A DNA stretch of 64,000 bases from Gemmatirosa kalamazoonensis (GCF_000522985.1 NZ_CP007128.1:4014220-4078219); one strand, 5' to 3'. Shown: positions 7,819 to 17,754, counted from the stretch's first letter. Notes: generated by a model from the letters alone, not told the origin. A program made the numbers and translations.

Positions 7819-9737
7819 GGCGCGCGCACCGCGGGCGGCGGCGGGATGCGCCACACGCCGAACAGCCGCAGCTCGTCGCTGTCGAACGTCGTGATGCTCA
7901 CGTTCGGGTACACGATCGGCGCGTCGGCCCACGGCGCGGGCGGCCGCACGGTGAGCGTGCCGATCACGCTGCCGGAGTCCGCCGTCGTCATGATGAGCGG
8001 GAACCGGCCGTTCGCGTCCGTCGTCGCGTCGATGCGCGCCGGCGAGACGGCGATGCCGCCCGTGCGCTCGAACGTGACGTGCGCACCAGCGACCGGACGA
8101 TCGTTCGCCGCGTTCAGGATCTCGCCCGCATACAGCAGGCTCGGGCCGAACCCCCACACTCCCGCGAGGCGCAGCGAGTCGTCGCGCTGCGTCTTCAGGT
8201 GCACGTTAGGCACCACGGTCACGAAGCCCGACGGCGTCCGCGCGCGCAGCTCGCCGACCACTTCCCCGCTCTCCTGCGTCGGCGGCGCGATGAGGAAGCG
8301 GCCGTTCGCGTCGGTGCGGCTCGTGAACACCGGCTGCGTCACGTTCACGCCGCCGGTGCGGCGGAACTCGACGTCGATGCCCGCCTGGCGCTGTCCCGTC
8401 GCGCGGTTGAAGAACTCGCCCGCGTACAGGATCTGGTCGCCGACGCCCCACACGCCCGCGAAGCGCACCTCGTCGCTCGGGAACGTCGCGAGCCGGATGC
8501 CGGTGTACGTCTGCTGCAGCGGCCCGGCCGGATCCACGACGAGGTCGCCCACCAGCTCCCCGCTCTCGCTCGTCGCCGTGATGATCGGGAAGCGGCCGTT
8601 CACGTCGGTCGTCGAGCGCAGCACCGGCGTCTCGACCTGGATGCCGCCCGTGCGCCGGAACTCGACCGGCACGTTCGCCGCGCGCGCGTGCGTGCCCCGG
8701 AACTGCAGCTCGCCGGCGTACGCGAGCCGATCGCCGAAGCCGAGTCGCAGCAGCCGCGTCTCGAGCGAGTCGTACGTCGTGAGCCGCACGCCACGCAGCA
8801 CCACGGGCGTGGTGCTCCCCGGCCGCACGAAGCTGATGTCGCCGACCACCTCGCCCTCCGCGGAGGGCGTGAGGTCGAGCAGCGTGCGACCGCTCGCGTC
8901 GGTGTGTCGGACGACGGTGGACGGCGAGATGGCGATGCCACTCGTGCGCACGAACTGGATGTCGGCGTTCGCGAGCGGGCGCCCGGTGCCGCGGTCGTAG
9001 ATCTCCGCGACGTACGTGAGGAAGAAGCCGATCGGGAACACGCCCTGCACGGCCAGCGGATCGTCGCGGTACACGACCGGGATGCGCGCGCCGCGGATCC
9101 ACGTGCCGCTGGTGAGCCCCGGCTTCACGACGTACAGGTCGCCGATGACGTCGCCGAGCGTGCCACCGTTAGGCGCGAGCTCGAAGCCGAACCGGCCCGC
9201 CTCGTCGGTGATGCGGTCGACGCTGTTCGGCGTCGCCGCCACGCCGCCGGTACGCATGAAGTGCACGGTCGCGCCGTACACGCCGAAGCCGCCGAAGCGC
9301 GAGCGGATCTCCGCGAGGTAGTTCACGTACGGGTCGACCACCCATCGTCCGAGCACGTTCCCCTCGCCGCGCCGCGTCGACGCGCTCGCGTGCACGGCCG
9401 GCACGCGGTAGCTCGGGTACGGCGACGGCGGCGTGACCTGCACGTCGACCGTCACGTCGCCGGTCGCGGTGGCCGGCAGCTCGAGCTGCCAGAAGCCGTC
9501 GCTCCCGGTCGTCGCGGACCCGCCCGTCGCGCCGGCGACCGGCACGACGTCGACGCGTACGCCGGACACCGGCCGGCCGGTGCCGCGCACCACGAACTGC
9601 CCGGTGAGCGCGAGTGTCGGGTCGCCGTTGCAGGACGCGAGACCGGAGCACGGATCGCACGCCACCGCCGACAGCACCAGCGCGAGCAGCGCGAGGAGCG
9701 CGCTCGCGCGCGCGCCGGCACGCAGCGCCGCGATCAC
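7815..9737 (-). CDS. Lipoprotein with five tandem ~100-residue repeats
   Basis: I do not recognise this 640-residue protein as a known family beyond its N-terminal domain. It starts at a GTG overlapping the upstream stop (GTGA), has a signal peptide and a lipobox ending AVAC (Cys 27), then three more Cys within ten residues. Residues 40-105 resemble a carboxypeptidase-regulatory or Ig-like domain (GRPVSGVRVDVVPV). From about 140 to the end there are five repeats of roughly 102 residues, starting near 140, 242, 345, 447 and 549. Each has Y-x-A/G-E at its head, then F-x-R-T-G/S-G-I/V, then a TDA-x-GRF turn, then a VIGDL-like strand and a closing L-x-GVWG. It sits between a glycosyltransferase and the flippase, so a surface or periplasmic role in polysaccharide handling is inferred. 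The repeat family may be undescribed. Confidence 0.8.
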   Translation of the reverse strand: MIAALRAGARASALLALLALVLSAVACDPCSGLASCNGDPTLALTGQFVVRGTGRPVSGVRVDVVPVAGATGGSATTGSDGFWQLELPATATGDVTVDVQVTPPSPYPSYRVPAVHASASTRRGEGNVLGRWVVDPYVNYLAEIRSRFGGFGVYGATVHFMRTGGVAATPNSVDRITDEAGRFGFELAPNGGTLGDVIGDLYVVKPGLTSGTWIRGARIPVVYRDDPLAVQGVFPIGFFLTYVAEIYDRGTGRPLANADIQFVRTSGIAISPSTVVRHTDASGRTLLDLTPSAEGEVVGDISFVRPGSTTPVVLRGVRLTTYDSLETRLLRLGFGDRLAYAGELQFRGTHARAANVPVEFRRTGGIQVETPVLRSTTDVNGRFPIITATSESGELVGDLVVDPAGPLQQTYTGIRLATFPSDEVRFAGVWGVGDQILYAGEFFNRATGQRQAGIDVEFRRTGGVNVTQPVFTSRTDANGRFLIAPPTQESGEVVGELRARTPSGFVTVVPNVHLKTQRDDSLRLAGVWGFGPSLLYAGEILNAANDRPVAGAHVTFERTGGIAVSPARIDATTDANGRFPLIMTTADSGSVIGTLTVRPPAPWADAPIVYPNVSITTFDSDELRLFGVWRIPPPPAVRAP

Positions 9738-10891
9738 GCGCGCTCCGCGGTGAGTGGGCGTCGAGCCGGCGCGCGTGCCTCGCCCGCCGCGTCGTGCAGC
9801 ACGCGGGCCGTCTCGCGCGCCGCGCGCGCCCACGAGAACTGGGACGCCCGCTCGCGCCCGTCGGCGATGCGCGTCGCGCGCAGCGTCGGATCGGTGAGCA
9901 GCGTGCGGACCTCGGCGGCCATGCCGCGCACGTCGTCGGGGTCGTAGACCGGTGCGGCGCCGCCGACCACCTCGCGTACCGCAGGCGTCGACGACGCGAC
10001 CACCGGCGCGCCGGCGGCCATCGCCTCGACGACCGGGAGCCCGAAGCCCTCGTAGCGCGACGGGAACAGCAGCGCCGCCGCGCCGGCGTAGCACCGGTGG
10101 AGCAGATCGTCGTCCACCGCGCCGAGCTCGACGACCGCGTCGCCGAGCCCGAGCTCCGCGGCACGCGCGCGCGCGATCGGCGTCGGCGTGTCGCGCCCGC
10201 CGGCGACGACGAGGCGCAGCGACGGGAACTGCGGCCGCAGCGCCGCGAGCACGTCGACCGCCGCCCCGAGGTTCTTGTGCGGCTTCTGGTTGCCGACGCA
10301 GAGCACGTACGACTCGTCGAGCGGCGGAGGGCCCGGCGGCCGGCCGAAGAACCGCTGCGACACGCCGTTAGGCACCGCGACGAGCTTGCGCGCGACCGAG
10401 GGGAACCACTCGCCGAGATCGCTCGCCGTCGCCTGCCCGACGCACACCACGCGCGTCGCGCGCCGCACCGCGTGCCGCAGCATCGGCCGACCGAGCGCGC
10501 GCTTCCCGGGCGTGAACGCGTCGGGCACGCGGAACGGCGTGATGTCGTGCACCGTGACGACGGACCGCCGAGGGAAGAGCGCGAGCGGCACGTCCCAGTG
10601 CGGGAAGAACGTCACGCGCTCGCGCGCCCCGCGGGCGAGACGGGCGGCGAGCCACGACCACTGGCTGCGCGCCGAGTACACGCGCCCCGCGTGCGGCACC
10701 ACGCGCACGGAGGCGCCGGTGGGATGCGCGTCGAGGAACGCGCCCAACGCATCGGGATCGCCGAGCAGCTCGATCGACCGGAACGGCGGATCGCGCAGCC
10801 ACTCCGCGAGCAGCTCGCGCAGGTAGCGCCCGAGCCCCGACGCATGCAGCACGCGCGCGTCGACGAGCAGCGTGGACGCGGCCGTCGTCAC
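9734..10891 (-). CDS. Glycosyltransferase family 4
   Basis: The product has 385 residues and a GT-B fold. Visible signatures are the N-terminal DARVLHASGLGRYLRELL, VTVHDITPF, VAVPNGVSQRFF, CVGNQKPHKNL and the donor-binding SRYEGFGLPVVEAMAAG. The GTG start at 10891 overlaps the upstream O-antigen ligase stop by four bases, and the stop overlaps the GTG of the repeat lipoprotein. Similar Gly-rich N-termini and PHKNL motifs occur in the plus-strand enzyme at 5140, so the two may be distant paralogues adding neighbouring sugars. Donor and acceptor are unknown. Confidence 0.85.
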   Translation of the reverse strand: MTTAASTLLVDARVLHASGLGRYLRELLAEWLRDPPFRSIELLGDPDALGAFLDAHPTGASVRVVPHAGRVYSARSQWSWLAARLARGARERVTFFPHWDVPLALFPRRSVVTVHDITPFRVPDAFTPGKRALGRPMLRHAVRRATRVVCVGQATASDLGEWFPSVARKLVAVPNGVSQRFFGRPPGPPPLDESYVLCVGNQKPHKNLGAAVDVLAALRPQFPSLRLVVAGGRDTPTPIARARAAELGLGDAVVELGAVDDDLLHRCYAGAAALLFPSRYEGFGLPVVEAMAAGAPVVASSTPAVREVVGGAAPVYDPDDVRGMAAEVRTLLTDPTLRATRIADGRERASQFSWARAARETARVLHDAAGEARAPARRPLTAERA

Positions 10892-12228
10892 GGCGCCGCC
10901 TCGGCGCGCGGCCGCGAGGCGGCGATCACGAACACCAGCCCCCACAGCAGCCACTGCGCTTCCATGATGAACGGCAGCAGCAGGCTGTTCACGAACGCGC
11001 TGTGCACGACGATCGCCACGGTGCCCGCGGCGACGCCGAGCGCCGTGCCCCGCTCGAAGCCGTCGCGCGCCGCGTCGCGCCACACCGCCCGGCAGCGCCG
11101 CCCGATGACGACGAGCATGCGGCCGTAGAACAGCAGGCCGACGATCCCCGTCATCACCGCGATGAACAGCAGCCCGCCGTCGACGCTGAAGCTGCTGTTC
11201 ATCGCCGTGGCCTCGAAGCCGTAGCGCGGCAGCACGAAGCCGTACGTGTTGAAGCCGACGCCCAGCCACAGGTTGTCGCCCCACACGGTGAGCGCCTGCA
11301 CCCAGGACACGACGCGCTTCAGCGCCGAGTCGTCGACGGTGAGCTTGTTGAACGACGCGGCGACGCGCACGAGCACCGGCACGAACGGCAGGATGGCGAG
11401 CGCCGCGCCGCCGCCGATCGCCGCGAGCCGGCGGTTGAGCCCCCGCACGGCGACGAGCACGATGCCGCCGGCGACGAGCGCGAGCACCGTGCTGCGCGAC
11501 ACCGTCATGAGCAGCGCGCCGAACAGCACGACGAGCTTCCACCGCGGCACGCGCTCGCCGTAAGTCAGCCGCGCGAGCAGCACGAGCAGCGGCAGCAGCA
11601 CGAACGCGCCGGCGAAGTTCGGGTCGAGCAGCGTCGACACCATGCGGTGTCCCTGGTGGTCCCAGCGCACCGTCGTCGTCTCCTCGGGGAAGACGAGCTG
11701 TGCGAAGCCCGGCAGGAACAGCGACTGCACGATCCCGAAGCCGGCGAACGCGAGCGCCATGCGCTCGTAGGTGCGCCACAGCGCCGGGACGTCGTCGCGC
11801 GACGCGCCGTTCACCACCACCACGTACACGCCGAAGTACGCCAGCCACCGGGCGAGGTACGCGAGGCTGAACACGAGCTGCGTGCCCGTGAGCGCGAACC
11901 GCCGCGCGCCGACCACCGCGGAGAACACGCCGACCGCCGCGAACGCGAGCGCCGCGAGCGCGACGCGGTCGAGCCGCAGCGACTGCGCGCGGAGACAGGC
12001 CGCGGCGCCGAGCACCAGCACCACGACGAGCGCGACGTCGTTCATGAGCAGCGGCGCGTCCTTCACCGCCGTGCTGAACACCGGCACGCGACCGAGGTTG
12101 CCGAGCACCATCGCCGCGACGGCGACGCGCAGCGCCGTGACGGGACGCAGCCCGTGCGGCGCGAGAGCACGAGGGCGCGGCGCGGCGAGCGTGCCGCCCG
12201 CGGCCGGGATCAGCGCGTCAGCGCCCAT
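10888..12228 (-). CDS. O-antigen ligase/polymerase family membrane protein
   Basis: This 446-residue protein has about 10-12 predicted membrane helices and a large periplasmic loop, the layout of the Wzy_C (O-antigen ligase) family. The segment TVSRSTVLALVAGGIVL and the later DNLWLGVGFNTYGFVLPRYG resemble the ligase signature region. Such proteins either join polymerised glycan to an acceptor or polymerise repeat units in the periplasm. Its ATG at 12228 overlaps the end of the Wzc-like gene by 11 bases. A second polymerase-like protein of a different type is encoded at 29030-30466. Ligase versus polymerase cannot be separated here. Confidence 0.75.
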   Translation of the reverse strand: MGADALIPAAGGTLAAPRPRALAPHGLRPVTALRVAVAAMVLGNLGRVPVFSTAVKDAPLLMNDVALVVVLVLGAAACLRAQSLRLDRVALAALAFAAVGVFSAVVGARRFALTGTQLVFSLAYLARWLAYFGVYVVVVNGASRDDVPALWRTYERMALAFAGFGIVQSLFLPGFAQLVFPEETTTVRWDHQGHRMVSTLLDPNFAGAFVLLPLLVLLARLTYGERVPRWKLVVLFGALLMTVSRSTVLALVAGGIVLVAVRGLNRRLAAIGGGAALAILPFVPVLVRVAASFNKLTVDDSALKRVVSWVQALTVWGDNLWLGVGFNTYGFVLPRYGFEATAMNSSFSVDGGLLFIAVMTGIVGLLFYGRMLVVIGRRCRAVWRDAARDGFERGTALGVAAGTVAIVVHSAFVNSLLLPFIMEAQWLLWGLVFVIAASRPRAEAAP

Positions 12229-14332
12229 CGCCCGTGACGGCAGCCGGCAGCTCGTCGCGGGGGGCGGAGGTCGCGCGCGGCGCGAGCCGGAGATCGGTGG
12301 TCGGGCGCGCCGGGCGCGGCGCGTCCACGCGCCACGCGTCGGGCTCCAGCAGCGCGACGCCGAGGCAAGGAACGGCGAGACGCGACAGCGCGTCGAGCGC
12401 GTCGACGATCGCGCGGCGGGGCGTCGCCCCGGCGCGCGCGGCGAGCAGCACGCGGCGCGGCGGCTCCAGCAGCGCGACCGTGGCCGGATCGCGCAGCGTG
12501 CGCGCCGCGACCACGACGACGTCGCGCTCGACCTCCGCGACGGCGACCGCCGCGCGCAGCGCCGCGTGATCCTGGCCGTCCTGCCCGTCGACGACGATCA
12601 CGCCGAGCCCGCGCTGCTCCAATGACGCGCCGACCGCGCGCGCCACCGCGGCGCACGCCGCGTCGTGTCCCGCCTCGGCGCCGAGGACGAGGATCGTCCC
12701 CGAGCGCACGCCGGCGCCGAGCAGCACCGGCTCGCCCGGCCGCACCACCACGCCCGGCAGCCCCGTCGCGCGCTCCACGTCCCACGGCACCACCATGCGC
12801 CGCGCGCCGCGGAACAGCGCCCACACGGTGCCTAACAGCAGCCCGCCGAGCGCACCGACGAGCAGCGTCGGCACCGGCCGCGGGAACGCGGGCCGCTTCG
12901 GCGACTCCGCGACGTCGATCTGCCGCACCTGGCCGCCCTCGCCGATCGCGGCGAGGCGCGTGTCGACGATCTGCGACTGGAGCGCGAGCAGCGTCTGCGA
13001 CAGCCGCTTCACGTCGCGCTGCCGCTGCACGCTCGCCTCGGCCTGCCCCGGCAGCACCGTGAGGCGCGACTCGACGACCGCGAGCTGCCGGTCCACCTCG
13101 CCCACCTGCTGGTCGAGCGACTGCTGATACGCGCGCGCGAGCGGCACGAGCTGTCGCTCGAGCTGCGCGATGCTCCCGCTCATCGCGACGATCTCGGGGT
13201 CCTTCTCCGTGCGGCGCTCGAGGGTCATCGTGCGCTGCGTCTCGAGCCCGGACATCTGCGTGAGCAGCGCGTTGACGGCGTCGCTCTTCAGGAAGCTCGG
13301 GTACGCCGCGAGCTGGCGCGGCGACAGGCGCCCCGCCTGCACGTCGGCCAGCAGCTGCCCGATGGCGCGGCGCTCCACCTCCAGCGCGCCCGCCTGCTCG
13401 CGCAGCGCGCGCGCCGCCTCGACGCCCGTGCGCCCGCTCAGCTCGGGGTCGAACACGCCGCTCGCCTCCTGCTCGCGGCGCAGCGCGTTCTCCGCCACCG
13501 CGAGCTGCCGCGACACGCTGTCCGCCTGCAGCACGAGGAACTCGTAACGGCGCGTGTTCACGCCGCGGTCCACGGTGCGGCGCCGCGCGAGGTAGGTCTC
13601 GACGATCGCGTTAGGCACCTCGGCCGCGGTCACGGAATCGCTCGCCGTGTAGCCGACGGCGGCCACCTCGCCGCCGCGCTTGTCGACGCCGAGCCGCTCG
13701 CCGAGGCGCTGCACGGCGTCCTCGCGGTCGTCGAACTGTACGCGGAAGCTCGCTAGCGCCGGCCGCGGCACGAGCGTGACGGTGCCGACCACCGGCAGGC
13801 GGAACGGCGTTCCGGGCGCGGCGAGCAGCGACACGCTGTCGCCGGTGACGCGGTAGCGGCCGTCCGGCTGCCGGTCGAACGCGAAGCGCTGCTTGCGGAA
13901 CGCGCCGGCGTACGGCGCCGGCTGGATCAGCCAGCGGCTCGGCACACCCGCGCGCCCGAGCACGCGCGCCTGCAGGCCTAACGAATCGACCACCGACCCG
14001 ATGACGTCGCGGCTCGCGAGGAGCGCGAGCTCGGTCTCCATCGGCGACTTGATCGCGTTGCCGAGCGCACCGCCGCCGAGGTCCGTCGGCAGCCCGACGC
14101 GCGAGAGGAGCGACGCGCTCGGGTCGGTCGCGCTCCGCAGCAGCACCGTCGACTCGCCCACGAAGCGGCGCGGCGCGAGCAGCAGCACCGCGGCCGCGGC
14201 GGCGAGACCGAGCGCGAGGCCGAGCGCGATCGCGAGCCACTGCCGGCGCAGCGACCGACCGACGTCGAACAGGTCGATCGTCTCCGCGACGGCGCCCGGG
14301 CGCGTGGAGACGACGGGAGCGAACGCCGTCAT
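12218..14332 (-). CDS. Wzc-like polysaccharide co-polymerase with degenerate kinase domain
   Basis: This 704-residue inner-membrane protein has a Wzz-type N-terminus (first membrane helix about 33-52), a long periplasmic coiled-coil region with a GNVR-like stretch, a second helix near residue 495, and a cytoplasmic domain. In active bacterial tyrosine kinases that domain carries a Walker A motif of the form G-E-G-K-S-T; here the equivalent is GAEAGHDAACA with no lysine or serine/threonine pair. The Walker A' region survives only as VIVVDGQDG. The last 35 residues contain no tyrosine at all, so the usual autophosphorylated cluster is missing. It likely still sets chain length but cannot act as a kinase. 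It overlaps the Wza-like gene by ATGA. Confidence 0.85.
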   Translation of the reverse strand: MTAFAPVVSTRPGAVAETIDLFDVGRSLRRQWLAIALGLALGLAAAAAVLLLAPRRFVGESTVLLRSATDPSASLLSRVGLPTDLGGGALGNAIKSPMETELALLASRDVIGSVVDSLGLQARVLGRAGVPSRWLIQPAPYAGAFRKQRFAFDRQPDGRYRVTGDSVSLLAAPGTPFRLPVVGTVTLVPRPALASFRVQFDDREDAVQRLGERLGVDKRGGEVAAVGYTASDSVTAAEVPNAIVETYLARRRTVDRGVNTRRYEFLVLQADSVSRQLAVAENALRREQEASGVFDPELSGRTGVEAARALREQAGALEVERRAIGQLLADVQAGRLSPRQLAAYPSFLKSDAVNALLTQMSGLETQRTMTLERRTEKDPEIVAMSGSIAQLERQLVPLARAYQQSLDQQVGEVDRQLAVVESRLTVLPGQAEASVQRQRDVKRLSQTLLALQSQIVDTRLAAIGEGGQVRQIDVAESPKRPAFPRPVPTLLVGALGGLLLGTVWALFRGARRMVVPWDVERATGLPGVVVRPGEPVLLGAGVRSGTILVLGAEAGHDAACAAVARAVGASLEQRGLGVIVVDGQDGQDHAALRAAVAVAEVERDVVVVAARTLRDPATVALLEPPRRVLLAARAGATPRRAIVDALDALSRLAVPCLGVALLEPDAWRVDAPRPARPTTDLRLAPRATSAPRDELPAAVTGDGR

Positions 14333-15000
14333 TTGTTGTTTCGCAGCACGGGGAGCAGCACCGACATCACGAGCCCCGCCGTGCTCACCACCGCCAGCAC
14401 GTTGCGCGACAGCCAGCTCCGTCGACCGACGACGACCTGATCACCGGAGCGCAGGTCGACCGACGCGGGCCCGCCCTCGGTCCACTTGCCGAGCGGGATC
14501 GGCTGTCCGCCGCGCACGATCGTCACGTGGTCGGGGTTGCCGTTCTCGGTGATGCCGCCGGCCAGCGCGATCACCTCGCGCAGCGTCATCGTCGCGTCGA
14601 CGAAGTAGAGGTTCGGCTTCTTCACCTCGCCCTGCACGCCGACGCGGCGGTACACGGTGACGGCGACCGAGGGGTTCCGCAGATACTCCGCGTAGCGCGA
14701 CCGCAGCGTGTCCTGGAGCGACGAGATCGTGCGGCCGGCGACGCGCATCGGTCCGAGGCGCGGCAGCACGACCTCGCCCCGATCGTCGACCGTCAGCGAG
14801 TCGCTGTAGCCGGGCTCGCGCCAGACACGGACCGTGACGCGGTCACCGACCGCGATCGCCACCTGCGCGGCCCGGCGCGCCGCGACGGCCACGCTGTCGT
14901 CGGTGACGGCCGCGGTCGACGCCACGGCCTGAGCGGCCGTGGTCTGCAACGCGAGGGAGAGAGCGAGGAGGAGGAGGAGCGAGCGTGTCGCGAATCGCAT
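14329..15000 (-). CDS. Wza-like polysaccharide export protein
   Basis: This 223-residue protein has a signal peptide (MRFATRSLLLLLALSLALQ, cleavage near TAAQA), a poly_export domain (VAIAVGDRVTVRVWREPGYS at the start, then GEVVLPRLGPM), one SLBB unit (VGVQGEVKKPNLYFVDATMT) and a C-terminal hydrophobic helix before RNNK. This is the short form of the outer-membrane export channel protein that pairs with the Wzc-like co-polymerase encoded immediately downstream. Its start abuts the stop of the upstream glycosyltransferase with no spacer. The C-terminal helix suggests it spans the outer membrane as in Wza. Confidence 0.85.
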   Translation of the reverse strand: MRFATRSLLLLLALSLALQTTAAQAVASTAAVTDDSVAVAARRAAQVAIAVGDRVTVRVWREPGYSDSLTVDDRGEVVLPRLGPMRVAGRTISSLQDTLRSRYAEYLRNPSVAVTVYRRVGVQGEVKKPNLYFVDATMTLREVIALAGGITENGNPDHVTIVRGGQPIPLGKWTEGGPASVDLRSGDQVVVGRRSWLSRNVLAVVSTAGLVMSVLLPVLRNNK

Positions 15001-16191
15001 TCAGCCGAAGGACAGCACACCGGACGAGGCGACGACGGCCGGCGGCAGCTCCGCGTCGCGCGGGCGTGCGCCCAACGCGTCGGCGACTGCGCCGGCGATC
15101 CGCGTCCGGAAGATCGACGAGTCGAAGCGCTCGGCCTGCGCCCGGCAGGCCGCCGCGTCGAACGAGCGACTCATGAGCTCCTCGATGGCGCCCGCGAGTG
15201 CCGCGTCCGTCTGCTCGTCGTACAGGATCCCCGTGACGCCGTCGATCACCGTTTCCGTGGCACCTCCCCGACCGTACGCCACCACCGGCCGCCCCGAGGC
15301 CATCGCCTCGACCGGCGCGATGCCGAAGTCGTCCAGCCCTGGGAAGACGAACGCGCGGCAGCGGGCATAGAGATCCGCAACCTCCGCGTCGTCGCGCCAC
15401 CCCAGGAATGTAACGTTCCGGCCTGCCAGTGCACGAAGCCGCTGCATCTCCGGCCCCACCCCGACCACCTTCAGCGGCACGCCCAGCCGGGTGGCGGCGA
15501 TCACCGCCTGGTCCACCCGCTTGTAGGGCACCAGCCGCGACACCACGAGCAGGAAGTCCTCCGACGGCAGCCCGTTCGGCCGGAAGCGCTGGGTGTCCAC
15601 CGGCGGGTGCACGACCGCCGCCTCGCGGCGGTAGTAGCGCCGGATGCGGCTCGCCACCGTCTCCGAGATCGCGAGGAAGTGGTCGACGCGGTCCGCCGCG
15701 GCCCGGTCCCACACGCGCAGCCAGTGCGCCGCGACGCCGATGAACGCCTTGCCGCGCAGCCCCTTCGTCTGCTGGTGGTACTGATCCCAGAGATAGCGCG
15801 GCGGCGTGTAGCAGTAGCAGAGGTTAGGCACGTCGGGCGGCGTGATCACGCCCTTCGCCGCCGCGCTCGACGTCGTGAGCACGAGATCGTACTCCGAGAG
15901 GTCGAACGACTCGAACGCGAGCGGCATCAGCGGGAAGAACGGCCGATGGTTCCGGCGCGCGAGCGGCATGCGCTGCAGGAACGACGGCCGCACCGTCCAG
16001 CCGCGATGCTCCGCGGGAAGCCCGCGCGGCTCGTACACGCTCGTGTAGATCGGCGCGTCGGGGAACACGCGCTGGAACTCCACCAGGCACCGCTCGGCCC
16101 CGCCGAACGCGGTGAGCCACTCGGTGGTGAGCGCGATGCGCGGCCCGCCGTGGACGGCGAGGCCCGGGCCGGGGAGGACGTTGGTCACCAT
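15001..16191 (-). CDS. Glycosyltransferase family 4 (WbaZ-like)
   Basis: The product has 396 residues. It opens with IALTTEWLTAFGGAERCL and continues with FPDAPIYTSVYEP, a combination seen in WbaZ/mannosyltransferase-like GT4 enzymes. Other landmarks are YCYTPPRYLWDQYH, HFLAISETVASRIRRYY, VVSRLVPYKRVDQAV and the donor site FPGLDDFGIAPVEAMASG. It would add a sugar, plausibly mannose, to a lipid-linked intermediate started by the WcaJ-type transferase encoded just upstream. The ATG at 16191 lies three bases past that gene's stop. Mannose specificity is family-level inference only. Confidence 0.85.
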   Translation of the reverse strand: MVTNVLPGPGLAVHGGPRIALTTEWLTAFGGAERCLVEFQRVFPDAPIYTSVYEPRGLPAEHRGWTVRPSFLQRMPLARRNHRPFFPLMPLAFESFDLSEYDLVLTTSSAAAKGVITPPDVPNLCYCYTPPRYLWDQYHQQTKGLRGKAFIGVAAHWLRVWDRAAADRVDHFLAISETVASRIRRYYRREAAVVHPPVDTQRFRPNGLPSEDFLLVVSRLVPYKRVDQAVIAATRLGVPLKVVGVGPEMQRLRALAGRNVTFLGWRDDAEVADLYARCRAFVFPGLDDFGIAPVEAMASGRPVVAYGRGGATETVIDGVTGILYDEQTDAALAGAIEELMSRSFDAAACRAQAERFDSSIFRTRIAGAVADALGARPRDAELPPAVVASSGVLSFG

Positions 16192-16194
16192 CGG

Positions 16195-17754
16195 TCAGTA
16201 CGCCCCCGTGCCGGTCACGACCACGCCGATCGTGCGCAGCATGATGTTGAAGTCCAGTCCGAGCGACCAGCTCTCGATGTAGTCGCGCTCCATGCGCACG
16301 ATCTGCTCGAAGTCCGTGATGAGGTTGCGCCCGCCGACCTGCCACGGGCCCGTCATGCCGGGGATGACGGTGAGGCGGGCGAAGTGGTGCGGCGCGTAGC
16401 ACGCCACCTCTTCGGGAAGCGGCGGCCGCGGGCCGACGAGCGACATCTCGCCGCGCAGCACGTTCACGAGCTGCGGCAGCTCGTCGAGGCTCGTGCGGCG
16501 CAGCAGCCGGCCGACGCGCGTCGTCCGCGGGTCGCGCTTCAGCTTGAACAGCGGCGCCTCGCCGTAGTGGTTCAGGTGGGCGAGTCGCGCGCGCACGCCG
16601 GGCGCCTCCGCGCGCATGCTGCGGAACTTCCAGATCACGAACTCGCGGCCGCCGAGCCCCACGCGCCGCTGCCGGAACAGCACCGCCCCCGGCGTCTCGA
16701 GCCGGATCGCGATGGCGATCACGATGCCTAACGGCAGTGCGACCGGGAGGAGCAGCAGCGTGAGCACCACGTCCACGACGCGCTTGAGCAGGAAGCGCGG
16801 CACCTGTACCTCCGCCGGCGTGAGTTCCGTCGCGGGATGGCCACCGACCGTGCAGGGGATCCCCGGCTCGGTGCATGCCGAACGGGCGTCGAGCGCGACG
16901 ATGCAGCGCGCGCCGGCGTCCTGGCACGCCGCGGCGATCCCCTGCAGCACGAGCGAGCGCGTCGCGGACACGACCACGACCTCCGACACGTCGCCGGCCG
17001 CGAGCCGTCGGGCGAGGCGCGACTGCACCCCGCCCCGCACCGCGCCGCGGCTCATCGCCACGCGGTCGACGATGCGCGCGCCGTCGCCGCCGAGCGCCGC
17101 GACGGCCGCGGCCATGTCGCGCTCGCGGCCGACGAGCACCGCGCCGCGCAGCGGCACGCGTGCCGACGACGCGCCGCGGCTGAACCGACGGCGGAGCCAC
17201 ACGAGCGCCGTGAGCGCGGTCGTCATCCCCAGCGCGAGCGCGACGAGCGACTCGCCGCGCCACCCGGTACGGATGTCGGCCGCGAGCATCGGCAGCACCA
17301 CCGCGAGCAGGCTGCACGCGACGATCGGCGTCGCCAGGCTGTGATGCCGCCGGCCGAGGATCTCGTACTCCCCGGCCGCGCCTAACGCGAGCAGCGCGAT
17401 GAGCAGCGCGCTCACCACCGACGGCGCGCCCGCGGCCTCCGCACCGGGCCCGGAGAACCCGTGGCGAACGAGCGCCGCGACGCCGGCGAGCAGCGACGCG
17501 TCCACGAGCAGCCGCGTGAGGGCGCCGAGCGCGGCGCGGCACCGGAACGCGAGCAGCCGGCGCGCCGACAGCTCGCCGAGCAGGCGCACGTCGTGCGACC
17601 GCAGACCCGGCACCGTGACGTGCACCGCGCCGTTAGGCTCGACGAACGTCGGGATCGGAACGAAGCCGACATGCCGGGTCGTCGCACTCCGGCGTCCGTG
17701 CTCGATCGTACCGTTCTCGGCCTGGAAGGCCGACACGTGCGAAGGCTCGGTCAC
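16195..17754 (-). CDS. WcaJ/Wbap-type polyprenyl glycosylphosphotransferase
   Basis: This 519-residue inner-membrane enzyme would start glycan assembly by moving a sugar-1-phosphate from a nucleotide sugar to undecaprenyl phosphate. Four hydrophobic segments precede a nucleotide-binding-like region, followed by the conserved catalytic module: [19 protein letters not shown], then [20 protein letters not shown], then [20 protein letters not shown] (the DE dyad) and [11 protein letters not shown]. The start is the GTG at 17754, overlapping the upstream stop by four bases. A much shorter transferase of the PglC type is encoded at 22535, so two initiating enzymes are present in the window, consistent with two glycans. 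Confidence 0.9.
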   Translation of the reverse strand: MTEPSHVSAFQAENGTIEHGRRSATTRHVGFVPIPTFVEPNGAVHVTVPGLRSHDVRLLGELSARRLLAFRCRAALGALTRLLVDASLLAGVAALVRHGFSGPGAEAAGAPSVVSALLIALLALGAAGEYEILGRRHHSLATPIVACSLLAVVLPMLAADIRTGWRGESLVALALGMTTALTALVWLRRRFSRGASSARVPLRGAVLVGRERDMAAAVAALGGDGARIVDRVAMSRGAVRGGVQSRLARRLAAGDVSEVVVVSATRSLVLQGIAAACQDAGARCIVALDARSACTEPGIPCTVGGHPATELTPAEVQVPRFLLKRVVDVVLTLLLLPVALPLGIVIAIAIRLETPGAVLFRQRRVGLGGREFVIWKFRSMRAEAPGVRARLAHLNHYGEAPLFKLKRDPRTTRVGRLLRRTSLDELPQLVNVLRGEMSLVGPRPPLPEEVACYAPHHFARLTVIPGMTGPWQVGGRNLITDFEQIVRMERDYIESWSLGLDFNIMLRTIGVVVTGTGAY

